DNA from: JBBRNH01 sp038230415
GTDB taxonomy: Bacteria > Bacteroidota > Bacteroidia > Cytophagales > Spirosomataceae
Direction: 5' to 3'
Length of the DNA: 16,046 nt
NCBI GenBank assembly: GCA_038230415.1
Contig: JBBRNH010000108.1
Location: forward strand, 1-16,046
Shown here: in pieces, positions 7,889 to 14,621 of the stretch
Position numbering within the stretch: the first letter of the stretch is position 1
Layout: the number at the start of each line of letters is the position of its first letter
The notes under the pieces: model-generated
What the model was told of the DNA's origin: nothing
Seen by the model: the letters and a program-made list of their open reading frames with translations, nothing else
Database searches by the model: none
Made by a program: the position numbers and the translations under genes

Positions 7889-10288
7889 ATGAAAATATCC
7901 CTATTTCTGCCACTTATCTGGCTGATGACCTTCACTGCCGCCCGCGCTCAGGCACCCGATAAGACGCTGTGGTATAAACAGCCCGCGCCGTATTTTGAAG
8001 AAAGCCTCGTGCTGGGCAACGGCACGCAGGGCGCAACGGTTTTCGGCGGGATTGAGTCGGATAAAATATTCCTGAACGATGCCACGCTCTGGTCGGGCGA
8101 GCCGGTGAAAGCCGACATGAACCCCGAAGCCTACAAGCAGGTTCCGGCGATTCGGGAAGCCCTGAAAAACAACGACTTCAAACTCGCCGATCAACTGAAC
8201 CGCAGTTTGCAGGGCAAATTTTCGGAGTCCTACGCCCCCCTCGGCACGCTTTACCTCGATTTTGGACACGGGCCAACGGCGCAGAATTACTACCGCCAAC
8301 TGAACCTTGCCGAAGCCGTATCGTCGCTGCATTACGAGGTCAACGGCGTGACCTACACGCGGGAGTACTTCGTCTCAAAACCCGACCAGATATTGATTAT
8401 TCGGGTCAGCAGTAGTCAGAAGGGTGCGTTGGTTTTTTCGGTGAAGTTTACCAGTTTGCTGCAAAACAAGGTCTCCGTTGCCGCTAATACGCTGACTGCC
8501 AGCGGTTACGCCCCTACACACGCCGAACCGACGTACCGGGGAAATATGCCCAATGCCGTTACGTTTGACCCCGCCAAAGGAACCCGCTTCACCACGCTGG
8601 CCCGCATCAAAGCCACCGATGGCGAGGTGGTCACGACCGATAGCACCATTGGCATTTCGGGCGGCACCGAAGCCGTGATTTTTGTTGCCATCGCCACCAG
8701 TTTCAACGGTTTCGATAAGAACCCGGCTACCGACGGTTTGCCCAACGAACAAATCGCGGCTGACCGGCTCACGCGGGCGTTTGCCAAATCATACAGCCAA
8801 CTGAAACAGGCGCATATCGCTGATTACCAGCCGTTTTTTAACCGGGTAAGCCTGGATCTCGGTCAAAGCACCGCCCCGAATCTGCCCACCGACGAACGCC
8901 TGAAACGCTACGCCGACGGCAGCGAAGACAAAACGTTAGAGACGCTGTACTTTAATTTCGGGCGGTATCTGCTCATTAGCAGTTCGCGCACACCCAACGT
9001 GCCAGCCAATTTGCAGGGCATCTGGAACCCATACATCCGCCCGCCCTGGAGCAGCAACTATACCACCAATATCAACGCCGAAGAAAATTATTGGCCCGCC
9101 GAAACCACCAACCTGCCCGAAATGCACGAGCCGTTGTTGGGACTCATTGGCAATCTGGCAAAAACGGGCGCGGTTACGGCCAACACGTTTTACGGAGTCG
9201 GCGGCTGGTCGGTGGGGCATAATTCAGATATCTGGGCCATGAGCAACCCCGTCGGTGATTTCGGCAAAGGCGATCCATCCTGGGCCAACTGGAACATGGG
9301 CGGGGCCTGGCTCAGTACGCACCTCTGGGAGCATTTTGCGTTCAGTCAGGACAAAAAATACCTCCGGCAAACGGCCTATCCGCTCATGCGCGGAGCCGCC
9401 GAATTTTGCCTGAACTGGCTGGTAGAAGACGCAACCGGCAAACTCATCACGTCTCCGTCAACCTCGCCCGAAAACCGCTATATCGCCCCTGATGGCTACA
9501 AAGGAGCCACGTTGTCGGGGGCCACCGCCGACCTCGCCATGATTCGGGAGTGCTTTTCTCAGACCATCCGGGCCGCGAAACGCTTGGATACCGATGCTGA
9601 TTTTCGTGGAAAATTAGAACAGGCATTGGCCCGGCTGTATCCGTATCAGGTGGGCAAGGCGGGAAATTTGCAGGAATGGTATCAGGACTGGGCCGACGTT
9701 GACCCCAAACACCGGCATCAATCGCACCTGTTTGGGTTGTATCCCGGCCACCACATCCGGCCTGATCTCACACCTGATTTGGCCCGGGCTTGTCGTAAAA
9801 CGCTGGAAATCAAGGGTGATGAAACAACCGGCTGGTCGAAGGGCTGGCGGATTAACCTCTGGGCGCGGCTTTGGGATGGCAACCATGCCTACAAAATGTA
9901 CCGCGAATTACTGCATTACGTGGCTCCTGATGGCGTGAAAACCAATTATGCGCGGGGGGGCGGCACCTATCCCAACCTGTTCGACGCGCACCCGCCGTTT
10001 CAGATTGACGGTAACTTCGGTGGAACAGCCGCCGTTGCCGAAATGCTCATGCAGTCGTCAGAAACCGACATCCGGCTGCTACCGGCCCTGCCCGATGTCT
10101 GGGATAGCGGTTCGGTAAGCGGGTTGCGGGCGCGGGGCGGCTACGAACTGGCGATGACCTGGGCCAAAAACGCCCTGAAAACCGTAACGCTGTACTCGAA
10201 ACTGGGCGGGCAAACAACGCTCATCAGTGGCGGTAGAACCAAAACGATTTCGGTGAAGGCCGGGCAGAAACTGACCGTAAAGTGGTGA
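7889..10288 (+). CDS. Glycoside hydrolase family 95 enzyme, probable alpha-L-fucosidase
   Basis: This 799-aa precursor has a Sec signal peptide (basic start, hydrophobic residues 5-18, ARA at 18-20), so it acts in the periplasm or outside the cell. GH95 enzymes hydrolyse terminal alpha-1,2-linked L-fucose, or in some members alpha-L-galactose, with inversion. The N-terminal beta domain begins with LWYKQPAPYFEESLVLGNG and FLNDATLWSG. The helical barrel carries LQGIWNPYIRPPWSSNYTTNINAEENYWPAE, in which Asn394 and Asn396 match the paired catalytic asparagines known from bifidobacterial AfcA. NLQEWYQDW holds Glu596, the probable general acid. HPPFQIDGNFGG holds Asp707. A small C-terminal beta domain ends the protein. 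Length is typical and the catalytic set is complete. No SusC/SusD pair or regulator lies within the window, so it is not part of a visible polysaccharide utilization locus. Confidence 0.92.
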   Translation: MKISLFLPLIWLMTFTAARAQAPDKTLWYKQPAPYFEESLVLGNGTQGATVFGGIESDKIFLNDATLWSGEPVKADMNPEAYKQVPAIREALKNNDFKLADQLNRSLQGKFSESYAPLGTLYLDFGHGPTAQNYYRQLNLAEAVSSLHYEVNGVTYTREYFVSKPDQILIIRVSSSQKGALVFSVKFTSLLQNKVSVAANTLTASGYAPTHAEPTYRGNMPNAVTFDPAKGTRFTTLARIKATDGEVVTTDSTIGISGGTEAVIFVAIATSFNGFDKNPATDGLPNEQIAADRLTRAFAKSYSQLKQAHIADYQPFFNRVSLDLGQSTAPNLPTDERLKRYADGSEDKTLETLYFNFGRYLLISSSRTPNVPANLQGIWNPYIRPPWSSNYTTNINAEENYWPAETTNLPEMHEPLLGLIGNLAKTGAVTANTFYGVGGWSVGHNSDIWAMSNPVGDFGKGDPSWANWNMGGAWLSTHLWEHFAFSQDKKYLRQTAYPLMRGAAEFCLNWLVEDATGKLITSPSTSPENRYIAPDGYKGATLSGATADLAMIRECFSQTIRAAKRLDTDADFRGKLEQALARLYPYQVGKAGNLQEWYQDWADVDPKHRHQSHLFGLYPGHHIRPDLTPDLARACRKTLEIKGDETTGWSKGWRINLWARLWDGNHAYKMYRELLHYVAPDGVKTNYARGGGTYPNLFDAHPPFQIDGNFGGTAAVAEMLMQSSETDIRLLPALPDVWDSGSVSGLRARGGYELAMTWAKNALKTVTLYSKLGGQTTLISGGRTKTISVKAGQKLTVKW

Positions 10289-10298
10289 GAGACGAGTT

Positions 10299-10400
10299 CT
10301 GTTTGCCACCGCCCCCAAGCTGTGGCGGGTAGAGCAGAGCATTAGGGAGAAACTGTTACCAATCATAACCTCGCCACAACTTAGGGGCGATGGCAAACAA
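10299..10400. repeat. REPIN-like inverted pair of palindromic repeats
   Basis: Two arms of about 32 nt (10299-10330 and 10368-10400) are inverted copies matching at 26 of 31 positions; all five differences are transitions. Each arm also contains its own small hairpin: CCGCC/GGCGG at 10309-10328 and TCGCC/GGCGA at 10371-10390, both with 10-nt loops. A palindrome repeated in inverted orientation around a spacer of about 37 nt is the layout of REP doublets (REPINs) mobilised by RAYT transposases. It lies 10 nt after the GH95 stop codon, a usual place for such elements. Confidence 0.6.
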
Positions 10401-10403
10401 CAC

Positions 10404-10437
10404 AAAAAAAGCCATTCACAGTTGGTGTGAATGGCTT
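10404..10437 (-). terminator. Intrinsic terminator of the tRNA-Val unit
   Basis: A perfect 10-bp stem (10411-10420 with 10426-10435) with a 5-nt loop is followed on the minus strand by seven T residues (complement of 10404-10410). It lies 13 nt past the tRNA 3' end. Read on the plus strand it is followed by TTCTTGT and could also weakly stop transcription from the GH95 gene. Confidence 0.9.
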
Positions 10438-10449
10438 CTTGTACTGGGG

Positions 10450-10524
10450 TGGGAACTGACGGGCTCGAACCGCCGACCCTCTCGGTGTAAACGAGATGCT
10501 CTGAACCAACTGAGCTAAGCTCCC
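10450..10524 (-). tRNA. tRNA-Val (anticodon TAC)
   Basis: The minus strand folds into a complete 75-nt cloverleaf. The acceptor stem is GGGAGCT with AGTTCCC and discriminator A. The D arm is GCTC/GAGC, the anticodon stem TCTCG/CGAGA with loop TTTACAC, the variable loop GGGTC, and the T arm GGCGG/CCGTC with TTCGAGC. The anticodon TAC reads valine codons of the GTN box. The 3' CCA is not encoded, so it must be added after transcription. It has its own promoter and terminator. Confidence 0.97.
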
Positions 10525-10564
10525 TTTTCGGGTTCCTGAACGACTTTTTCGTCGTTTGGGAGTG

Positions 10565-10595
10565 CAAAGATGCAGGATGATTTTTTGGGATGCAA
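10565..10595 (-). promoter_or_regulatory. Bacteroidota-type promoter for tRNA-Val
   Basis: On the minus strand TTG (10593-10595) is followed by a 20-nt spacer and CATCTTTG (10565-10572), close to the TTG-N17-23-TAnnTTTG promoter of Bacteroidota. Transcription would start near 10559. The leader before the tRNA contains a small hairpin (AACGAC/GTCGTT, 10539-10556), a possible processing signal. Confidence 0.65.
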
Positions 10596-10611
10596 GAACC
10601 ACTACCAATTT

Positions 10612-10656
10612 TTTCTCCCCTGTTTAGGAGCCAGGAGTAATTTCTCCCCTGTTTAG
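10612..10656. repeat. 16-bp direct repeat, two copies
   Basis: TTTCTCCCCTGTTTAG occurs at 10612-10627 and again at 10641-10656, a period of 29 bp. It lies between the tRNA promoter and the 3' end of porT. Its role is unknown; it could be a slippage duplication or the edge of a former insertion. Confidence 0.75.
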
Positions 10657-10682
10657 AAACAGTCCGACGGGCCGGGAGCTAA

Positions 10683-11417
10683 TCACTCAAAATTCAGATA
10701 AATCGTCACCGTGTGCGTCGTCAGCCGTTGCAGCCCCACGCTCGTAACGGCATTGGTAGGCCGGAACAGATTCGGGATGCCGTGCGAAAAGCGGATTTCG
10801 GGGCTGAATTTGAAGTACTCGAAAAACTGCTCGAAGCCAACGCCGTATTCTACCGTCAGGTCGGTATTGCCCGTTGCGAGTTTGCTCGACCCTGCCGCCT
10901 GATTCCGCCGGACGTTAGTTTCCAGACCAACCGAAGCCCCGGCCAGCAGATACATCCGGGAGTTGTTGCGCCGTTGTGACTTGTATTTGAGCAACAACGG
11001 AATGTCAACCCAGGTTGACTCGCGGGTTTCGGTACGGGTGCTGCCGCCGGGATAATCGTATTTTACCTCCCGGCTATACAATGAAACGGCGGGCGTGACC
11101 CGGAAATCGAACTCGTCGTTGAGAAAAAAATTGGTTACGAAACCAACCCGAAACCCCGTTTGGTTGGGCGAATAAATACGGGTAGCCGAGTCAGATGCCA
11201 CAAACGCCGGACTGTATTTAACCGTGAATCGGGTGGTTGGCGCGGCAAAGAAAAATCCGTAGTGAATAACCTTGTCGTCGTAATGTTCGAGGTGTTTGCG
11301 TTTGTAGGCGTAGCCCTGTGCAACCGCCTGCCCCAGCGATGCCGCCAGTAGTAAAAGTACTAAGCCGGTTTGTGGCCGACATAAATCGAAGCAACGCCGA
11401 AGGTAAGCGGGGTCCAT
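10683..11417 (-). CDS. porT: PorT-like outer-membrane beta-barrel protein of the type IX secretion system
   Basis: This 244-aa protein has a signal sequence (Arg-containing n-region, hydrophobic residues 19-32, AVAQ near 34), then alternating beta strands of a small barrel ending in an aromatic outer-membrane signature (TVTIYLNFE). The body has YGFFFAAPTTRFTVKYSP, GFRVGFVTNFFLNDEFDFRVTPAVSLYSRE, and WVDIPLLLKYKSQRRNN followed by MYLLAGASVG, the pattern of PorT family proteins. PorT is needed for T9SS function in Bacteroidota. The gene overlaps the upstream ubiE by 58 nt, and no alternative ATG, GTG or TTG lies between 11417 and the hydrophobic core, so the overlap is probably real and implies coupled translation. 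The ubiE-porT neighbourhood, recalled as common in this group, supports the call. Other small OmpA- or OmpW-like barrels are the main alternative. Confidence 0.85.
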   Translation of the reverse strand: MDPAYLRRCFDLCRPQTGLVLLLLAASLGQAVAQGYAYKRKHLEHYDDKVIHYGFFFAAPTTRFTVKYSPAFVASDSATRIYSPNQTGFRVGFVTNFFLNDEFDFRVTPAVSLYSREVKYDYPGGSTRTETRESTWVDIPLLLKYKSQRRNNSRMYLLAGASVGLETNVRRNQAAGSSKLATGNTDLTVEYGVGFEQFFEYFKFSPEIRFSHGIPNLFRPTNAVTSVGLQRLTTHTVTIYLNFE

Positions 11418-12088
11418 GTTGTGTTGATAAAACCTGCCGATTCAAAAATGCGGAGAAAGTCAGGGCCGTCCGGGAACGCCTGTACCGATTCGGGCAGATA
11501 CGTGTATGCCGCGGCATCTTTGCTGACCATCCCACCGATGAAGGGCAGAATATTTTTTGAGTAAAATCCGTACAGTTGTTTGAACGGAAACGAGCGCGGA
11601 TTCGAGAATTCCAGCACTAAGCAAACCCCGCCGGGGCGAATCACGCGCTGCATATCGCGCAGACCATCGGCAAGGTGTTCAAAATTCCGCACACCAAAAG
11701 CAACGATGGCTGCGTCGAATTCATTGTCTGCCAGGGGCAACCGCTCCGAATCGCCAGACCGCATGGAGATGATTTGATCAACACCCCGCGCCTTCATTTT
11801 CGCGCGCCCAACGGCCAGCATCCCCTCCGAAATATCAACGCCGACAATGCGCTGCGGTTTCAGGGCGAGGGCTTCGAGGGCAAAATCGCCCGTTCCGGTG
11901 GCAATGTCGAGAATGGTTTTGGGCGCGTATTGGCGGAGCATACGAATAGCCCGTTTGCGCCAGAGAATATCAATACCACCGCTCAAGACGTGATTCAGTA
12001 GATCATATTTGGGCGAAATGGTATCGAACATCTCGGCCACCTGCTCGCTTTTGGAGGTGGTTTTATCTTTGTAAGGAACAACAGCCAT
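11360..12088 (-). CDS. ubiE: Demethylmenaquinone methyltransferase (UbiE/MenG)
   Basis: This enzyme transfers a methyl group from S-adenosylmethionine to demethylmenaquinone, the last step of menaquinone synthesis; menaquinone is the expected quinone in this phylum. The 242-aa protein has the family signature YDLLNHVLSGGIDILWRKR (28-46), the SAM-binding motif DIATGTGDF (61-69), VDISEGML (84-91), and RVIRPGGVCLVLEFSNP (148-164). I chose the ATG at 12088 over a TTG five codons upstream. Length is normal. It is the first gene of an overlapping pair with porT. Its 5' region contains short inverted and tandem repeats (12104-12170), and no clear promoter is visible. Confidence 0.95.
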   Translation of the reverse strand: MAVVPYKDKTTSKSEQVAEMFDTISPKYDLLNHVLSGGIDILWRKRAIRMLRQYAPKTILDIATGTGDFALEALALKPQRIVGVDISEGMLAVGRAKMKARGVDQIISMRSGDSERLPLADNEFDAAIVAFGVRNFEHLADGLRDMQRVIRPGGVCLVLEFSNPRSFPFKQLYGFYSKNILPFIGGMVSKDAAAYTYLPESVQAFPDGPDFLRIFESAGFINTTWTPLTFGVASIYVGHKPA

Positions 12089-12103
12089 TTTATCAGTTAT
12101 CAA

Positions 12104-12170
12104 TTATCAATGAGCAGCTATCAGTAAACGTTGTTTGAGCATATTGATAACTGCTCATTGATAACTGTTC
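12104..12170. repeat. ATTGATAACTG-type inverted and tandem repeats upstream of ubiE
   Basis: A 14-bp perfect inverted repeat pairs 12104-12117 with 12151-12164. The same unit is tandemly duplicated: 12143-12156 and 12157-12170 differ at one base. The unit (ATTGATAAYTG with CTGCTC) resembles short intergenic repeats I recall from several bacterial genomes. It could form a hairpin in the ubiE leader region. Confidence 0.7.
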
Positions 12171-12199
12171 ACTGACCAACGGCTTGCCGAACCGGAAAG

Positions 12200-12231
12200 T
12201 TTGGCGCGGTTGCGGGCAGGGCGTATCTTGA
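12200..12231 (+). promoter_or_regulatory. Candidate promoter for the ABA4-like gene
   Basis: TTTG (12200-12203), a 20-nt spacer, and TATCTTGA (12224-12231) resemble the Bacteroidota promoter, with the same spacing as the tRNA promoter in this window. The expected transcription start near 12238 leaves a leader of about 27 nt before the ATG at 12265. Confidence 0.5.
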
Positions 12232-12264
12232 TGGCCTGAATCCTAAAAACCCTGACGTATTCTA

Positions 12265-12711
12265 ATGACTCCCGAAGCCGTTTTTCAACTCGCCAACGCT
12301 GTGGTTTTGCCCCAATGGTTGCTCATGCTGGTTGCTCCGCGCTGGCGCGTGACCCAGGCTTTAGTTCGCTCATTTGCGCTGCCCGCGCTGCTGGCCGTGA
12401 TTTATGCTGTGTATCTGTTTAGTGGCAAACCCGTTGATTTTTCGGCGTTTGGCTCATTGGCGGGTATCAAAACGCTGTTTTCCACCGGGGGCGATGCCGT
12501 GATGCTGGCCGGTTGGGTGCATTACCTCGCCTTTGATCTTGTGGCCGGTTCGACGCTGTTATTGAACGCCCAGCGCGAAAAAATCCCGCACGGGTTCGTT
12601 GTGATCCCCCTGCTTTTCTGCTTCATGCTGGGGCCGGTCGGCTGGCTGATTTACTGGATTATACGGTTGGTTCGCACCAGAACCGTGCTTTTTGCGATAG
12701 AACGCAGATGA
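12265..12711 (+). CDS. ABA4-like (DUF4281) integral membrane protein
   Basis: This 148-aa protein has four predicted membrane segments: about residues 11-25, 35-54, 75-100 and 109-136. The segment around MLAGWVHYLAFDLVAGS and the following FVVIPLLFCFMLGPVGWLIYWIIR match the DUF4281 family, named after plant ABA4, which is required for neoxanthin formation from violaxanthin. The bacterial role is not established; a carotenoid-linked function would suit pigmented Cytophagales but is only an inference. The last codons (AIERR) and the stop lie in a run of ACGCAGA repeats that continues downstream, suggesting the C-terminus was reshaped by a repeat. It converges with the epimerase gene, leaving 25 nt between the stops. 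Confidence 0.8.
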   Translation: MTPEAVFQLANAVVLPQWLLMLVAPRWRVTQALVRSFALPALLAVIYAVYLFSGKPVDFSAFGSLAGIKTLFSTGGDAVMLAGWVHYLAFDLVAGSTLLLNAQREKIPHGFVVIPLLFCFMLGPVGWLIYWIIRLVRTRTVLFAIERR

Positions 12712-12728
12712 CGCAGACGCTGCGGATT
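12702..12728. repeat. 9-bp ACGCAGA-type repeat run at the convergent gene ends
   Basis: Three consecutive 9-mers, ACGCAGATG, ACGCAGACG and the diverged CTGCGGATT, span the stop codon of the ABA4-like gene and the short gap before the epimerase stop. Runs of this type occur between genes in several bacterial genomes (from memory). Confidence 0.55.
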
Positions 12729-12736
12729 TTTGCGGG

Positions 12737-13609
12737 CTATTGTATCGTAATCACAAACGAGGCCGTAAACATCTCGTCTTCGGCTACTTCCTGAACACCC
12801 TCTTTGCGCGAAAACGCGACCGGCTTACCTTCAGAATCGGCACAACCGAGCCAGGGTTCGATGCAAACAAAGGCCGCACTGGGTTTAGCCCAGATGCCGA
12901 GATAGTCAAAATCCGGGAACGAAACGGTTATTGATTCGCCGTGTTTTTTGTGTCGAAGAACCACTTCTTTTACGGCTAACTCCTTAAAAACCAGTGCGTC
13001 CTGGTTAAACAAAAAATCGCCGAGCCACAACCGCGAGCCATCCATTTCGAGCGGAGTGGTCTCGCCCGTGAATAGCCCCGACGACGACAGCCGGTGGGTT
13101 TCTAAGGAGGTCGTGTCTTCGTCGAATTCCAGAAAATAATCACTGTATTTTTCGTCAGGGTGCATCGGCAACGCAAAGGCCGGGTGGGCACCGACCGAGA
13201 AAAAAATAGCCTTGTCGTCGTTGTTCTCAACCTGATAGGTCACGGTCAGGGTCGGGCCATCGAGCGCGTATTCAACCCCAAACGTGAACCGATACGGATA
13301 CACGGCCCGCGTTTCGGCAGAATCAGACAAGACAAGCCGGGCGGAGGCATCGCTGCTGGTTGATGTCGTGAAGAGCGATTTTCGGGCGAAACCGTGCCGT
13401 TCCATCGGGTAGGCCTGGCCGTCAATCAGAATCTGATTATTCCGGCAGCCGCCCACCACCGGAAACAGGTTGGGCGCGTGCCAGCCCCACACCGCTGGGT
13501 TGGCCTGCCAGAGATGTTCGGTGTTGGTTTGCTTATTGAACAGGGAAGTGAGTTCGGCCCCCTGCGGGCTGATGCTCACGCGGAGGCAGTCGTTTTCGAG
13601 GATGGTCAT
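12737..13609 (-). CDS. Aldose 1-epimerase family protein (LacX-like mutarotase)
   Basis: Members interconvert the alpha and beta anomers of sugars in the cytoplasm. The 290-aa protein has no signal peptide and begins with the typical strand LENDCLRVSISPQGAELTSL. Expected active-site residues are visible: His72 in RHGFAR, His142 in GAHPAF, and Glu251 in CIEPWLG, matching the catalytic base. Residues 42-52 (GWHAPNLFPVV) are also characteristic. Length fits the LacX-like branch, whose exact substrate is often unknown; a phosphorylated hexose or galactose are both possible. It is transcribed alone, and an exact -7 element (TAGTTTTG on the minus strand) lies 30 nt upstream. Confidence 0.9.
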   Translation of the reverse strand: MTILENDCLRVSISPQGAELTSLFNKQTNTEHLWQANPAVWGWHAPNLFPVVGGCRNNQILIDGQAYPMERHGFARKSLFTTSTSSDASARLVLSDSAETRAVYPYRFTFGVEYALDGPTLTVTYQVENNDDKAIFFSVGAHPAFALPMHPDEKYSDYFLEFDEDTTSLETHRLSSSGLFTGETTPLEMDGSRLWLGDFLFNQDALVFKELAVKEVVLRHKKHGESITVSFPDFDYLGIWAKPSAAFVCIEPWLGCADSEGKPVAFSRKEGVQEVAEDEMFTASFVITIQ

Positions 13610-13639
13610 TGCCGGGGCTGGTTATGCTGATTACGGGTG

Positions 13640-13647
13640 CAAAACTA
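13640..13647 (-). promoter_or_regulatory. Candidate -7 element for the epimerase gene
   Basis: The minus strand reads TAGTTTTG, an exact TAnnTTTG match, 30 nt before the ATG at 13609. No clear TTG stands at the -33 distance. Confidence 0.5.
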
Positions 13648-13750
13648 CGGGGCCGAATAGTAAATAAGACGTGCGCCCGGTTTTTCAGCCCCAATTAGCT
13701 CCCATTTTCGCGTACTTTTTTGTCTTCCTTAAGTAAAGTCAACATCAATT

Positions 13751-14212
13751 ATGGGACTACCAGCCGCCCGCGTCGGCGATATGCACCTTTGCCCGATGAT
13801 TACGCCGGGCGTACCACCGATTCCACACGTCGGCGGGCCGATTCTGCCACCCGGCAAGATCAACGTACTCATCGGCGGGATGCCAGCCGCCACCGCTACC
13901 AATATGTGTATGTGCGTTGGCCCGCCCGACTCGATTCTGATGGGATCGTTCGGGGTGTTTATTGGCGGGTTGCCAGCCGCCCGCATGGGCGACCCCACCA
14001 TGCACGGGGGCCGAATCACGTTCGGGCTGCCAACGGTGCTGATCGGCGATATTGGGTCGGGCAGTGCGCCGGGTTTTTCGGCTATCTCGCTGCTTAACCT
14101 GATGATTATCATCCGGGATATGCCTAAAACCATGAAACCGACATTTAAGCAGATGCTGGCCTTAGCCAACGGAGCCATAAACGGAACGCCGTTTATCGAA
14201 GTGTGTTCATGA
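13751..14212 (+). CDS. PAAR-domain spike-tip protein with C-terminal extension
   Basis: PAAR proteins form the sharp zinc-stabilised cone on the VgrG-like spike of T6SS and related contractile injection systems and carry effectors. The 153-aa protein has PAAR at residues 4-7, a diverged PAAT at 45-48 and PAAR again at 75-78, each within a beta turn (VLIGGMPAA, VFIGGLPAAR, TVLIGD). His12, His26, His85 and a nearby Cys (14, 53 or 55) are candidate zinc ligands, matching the three-His one-Cys site of the family. The domain ends near residue 100; residues 101-153 add a hydrophobic stretch (SLLNLMIII) and a short helix, possibly a docking segment for cargo. It is the first gene of a same-strand cassette with a 25-nt gap to the next gene. 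No sheath or baseplate genes are in view. Confidence 0.93.
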   Translation: MGLPAARVGDMHLCPMITPGVPPIPHVGGPILPPGKINVLIGGMPAATATNMCMCVGPPDSILMGSFGVFIGGLPAARMGDPTMHGGRITFGLPTVLIGDIGSGSAPGFSAISLLNLMIIIRDMPKTMKPTFKQMLALANGAINGTPFIEVCS

Positions 14213-14237
14213 TTACACTATCCTCTACCCATGCCCG

Positions 14238-14594
14238 ATGTTTCTGATTAAAAACACCCAACTCAATCAATTAGCGGCCCATCAGGTAAGGGTATTTATT
14301 GACAAACTTATCTTGTTTCTGGAAGATGAATATCCCGAAGAAGTTTTGTTGGAAGACCCTGCTGAGGTGCGTCAACGGCTACTGTTACTGATAAAAAAAG
14401 CGCAACACTATGGCTTTGCGCGGGAGCAACATGTAACGCTATTTGTGCTTTTCTGCATGGAATTAGGCGATGAGTTTGATCGAAAAATCATCTACGAGCC
14501 ATTCGTAAAAATTTTAAGCGACAAAATGCTTGACCCACAAACCCGCATTGACCACGTTGGCGAATTGATTTTCGACGAATTGCCAACTCCCTAA
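14238..14594 (+). CDS. Small helical protein associated with PAAR, possible effector adaptor or chaperone
   Basis: The 118-aa sequence is soluble, has no signal peptide and is predicted almost fully helical: RVFIDKLILFLEDEYPEE, EVRQRLLLLIKKAQHYGFAREQHVTLFVLFCMELGDEFD, then PFVKILSDKMLDPQTRIDHVGELIFDEL. The pattern of an acidic first helix, an x-x-A-x-x-Y-G-F/I-x-x-E segment, a GxxFD turn and a final P-x-x-K/R-I-D-x-x-x-E helix resembles small proteins I recall beside PAAR genes in other bacteria, but I cannot give a family name. It sits 25 nt after the PAAR gene and 27 nt before the toxin-like gene, so a role in loading the toxin on the spike is plausible. The start at 14238 is preferred because the ATG at 14231 opens only a six-codon frame. 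Confidence 0.75.
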   Translation: MFLIKNTQLNQLAAHQVRVFIDKLILFLEDEYPEEVLLEDPAEVRQRLLLLIKKAQHYGFAREQHVTLFVLFCMELGDEFDRKIIYEPFVKILSDKMLDPQTRIDHVGELIFDELPTP

Positions 14595-14621
14595 TCACTT
14601 ACCGCCCTGCCATACCCACCC

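Noticed and set aside
10299..10437. CRISPR-like repeat array
   Set aside because: The repeats are inverted palindromes, not direct repeats with regular spacers, and no cas gene is present.
10079..10608. Minus-strand open frames across the GH95 end and the tRNA
   Set aside because: They read through a tRNA, a terminator hairpin and the antisense of a conserved enzyme; tRNA sequences often give such spurious frames.
14231..14251. ATG at 14231 as the start of the helical protein
   Set aside because: This frame ends after six codons; the ATG at 14238 opens the full frame.
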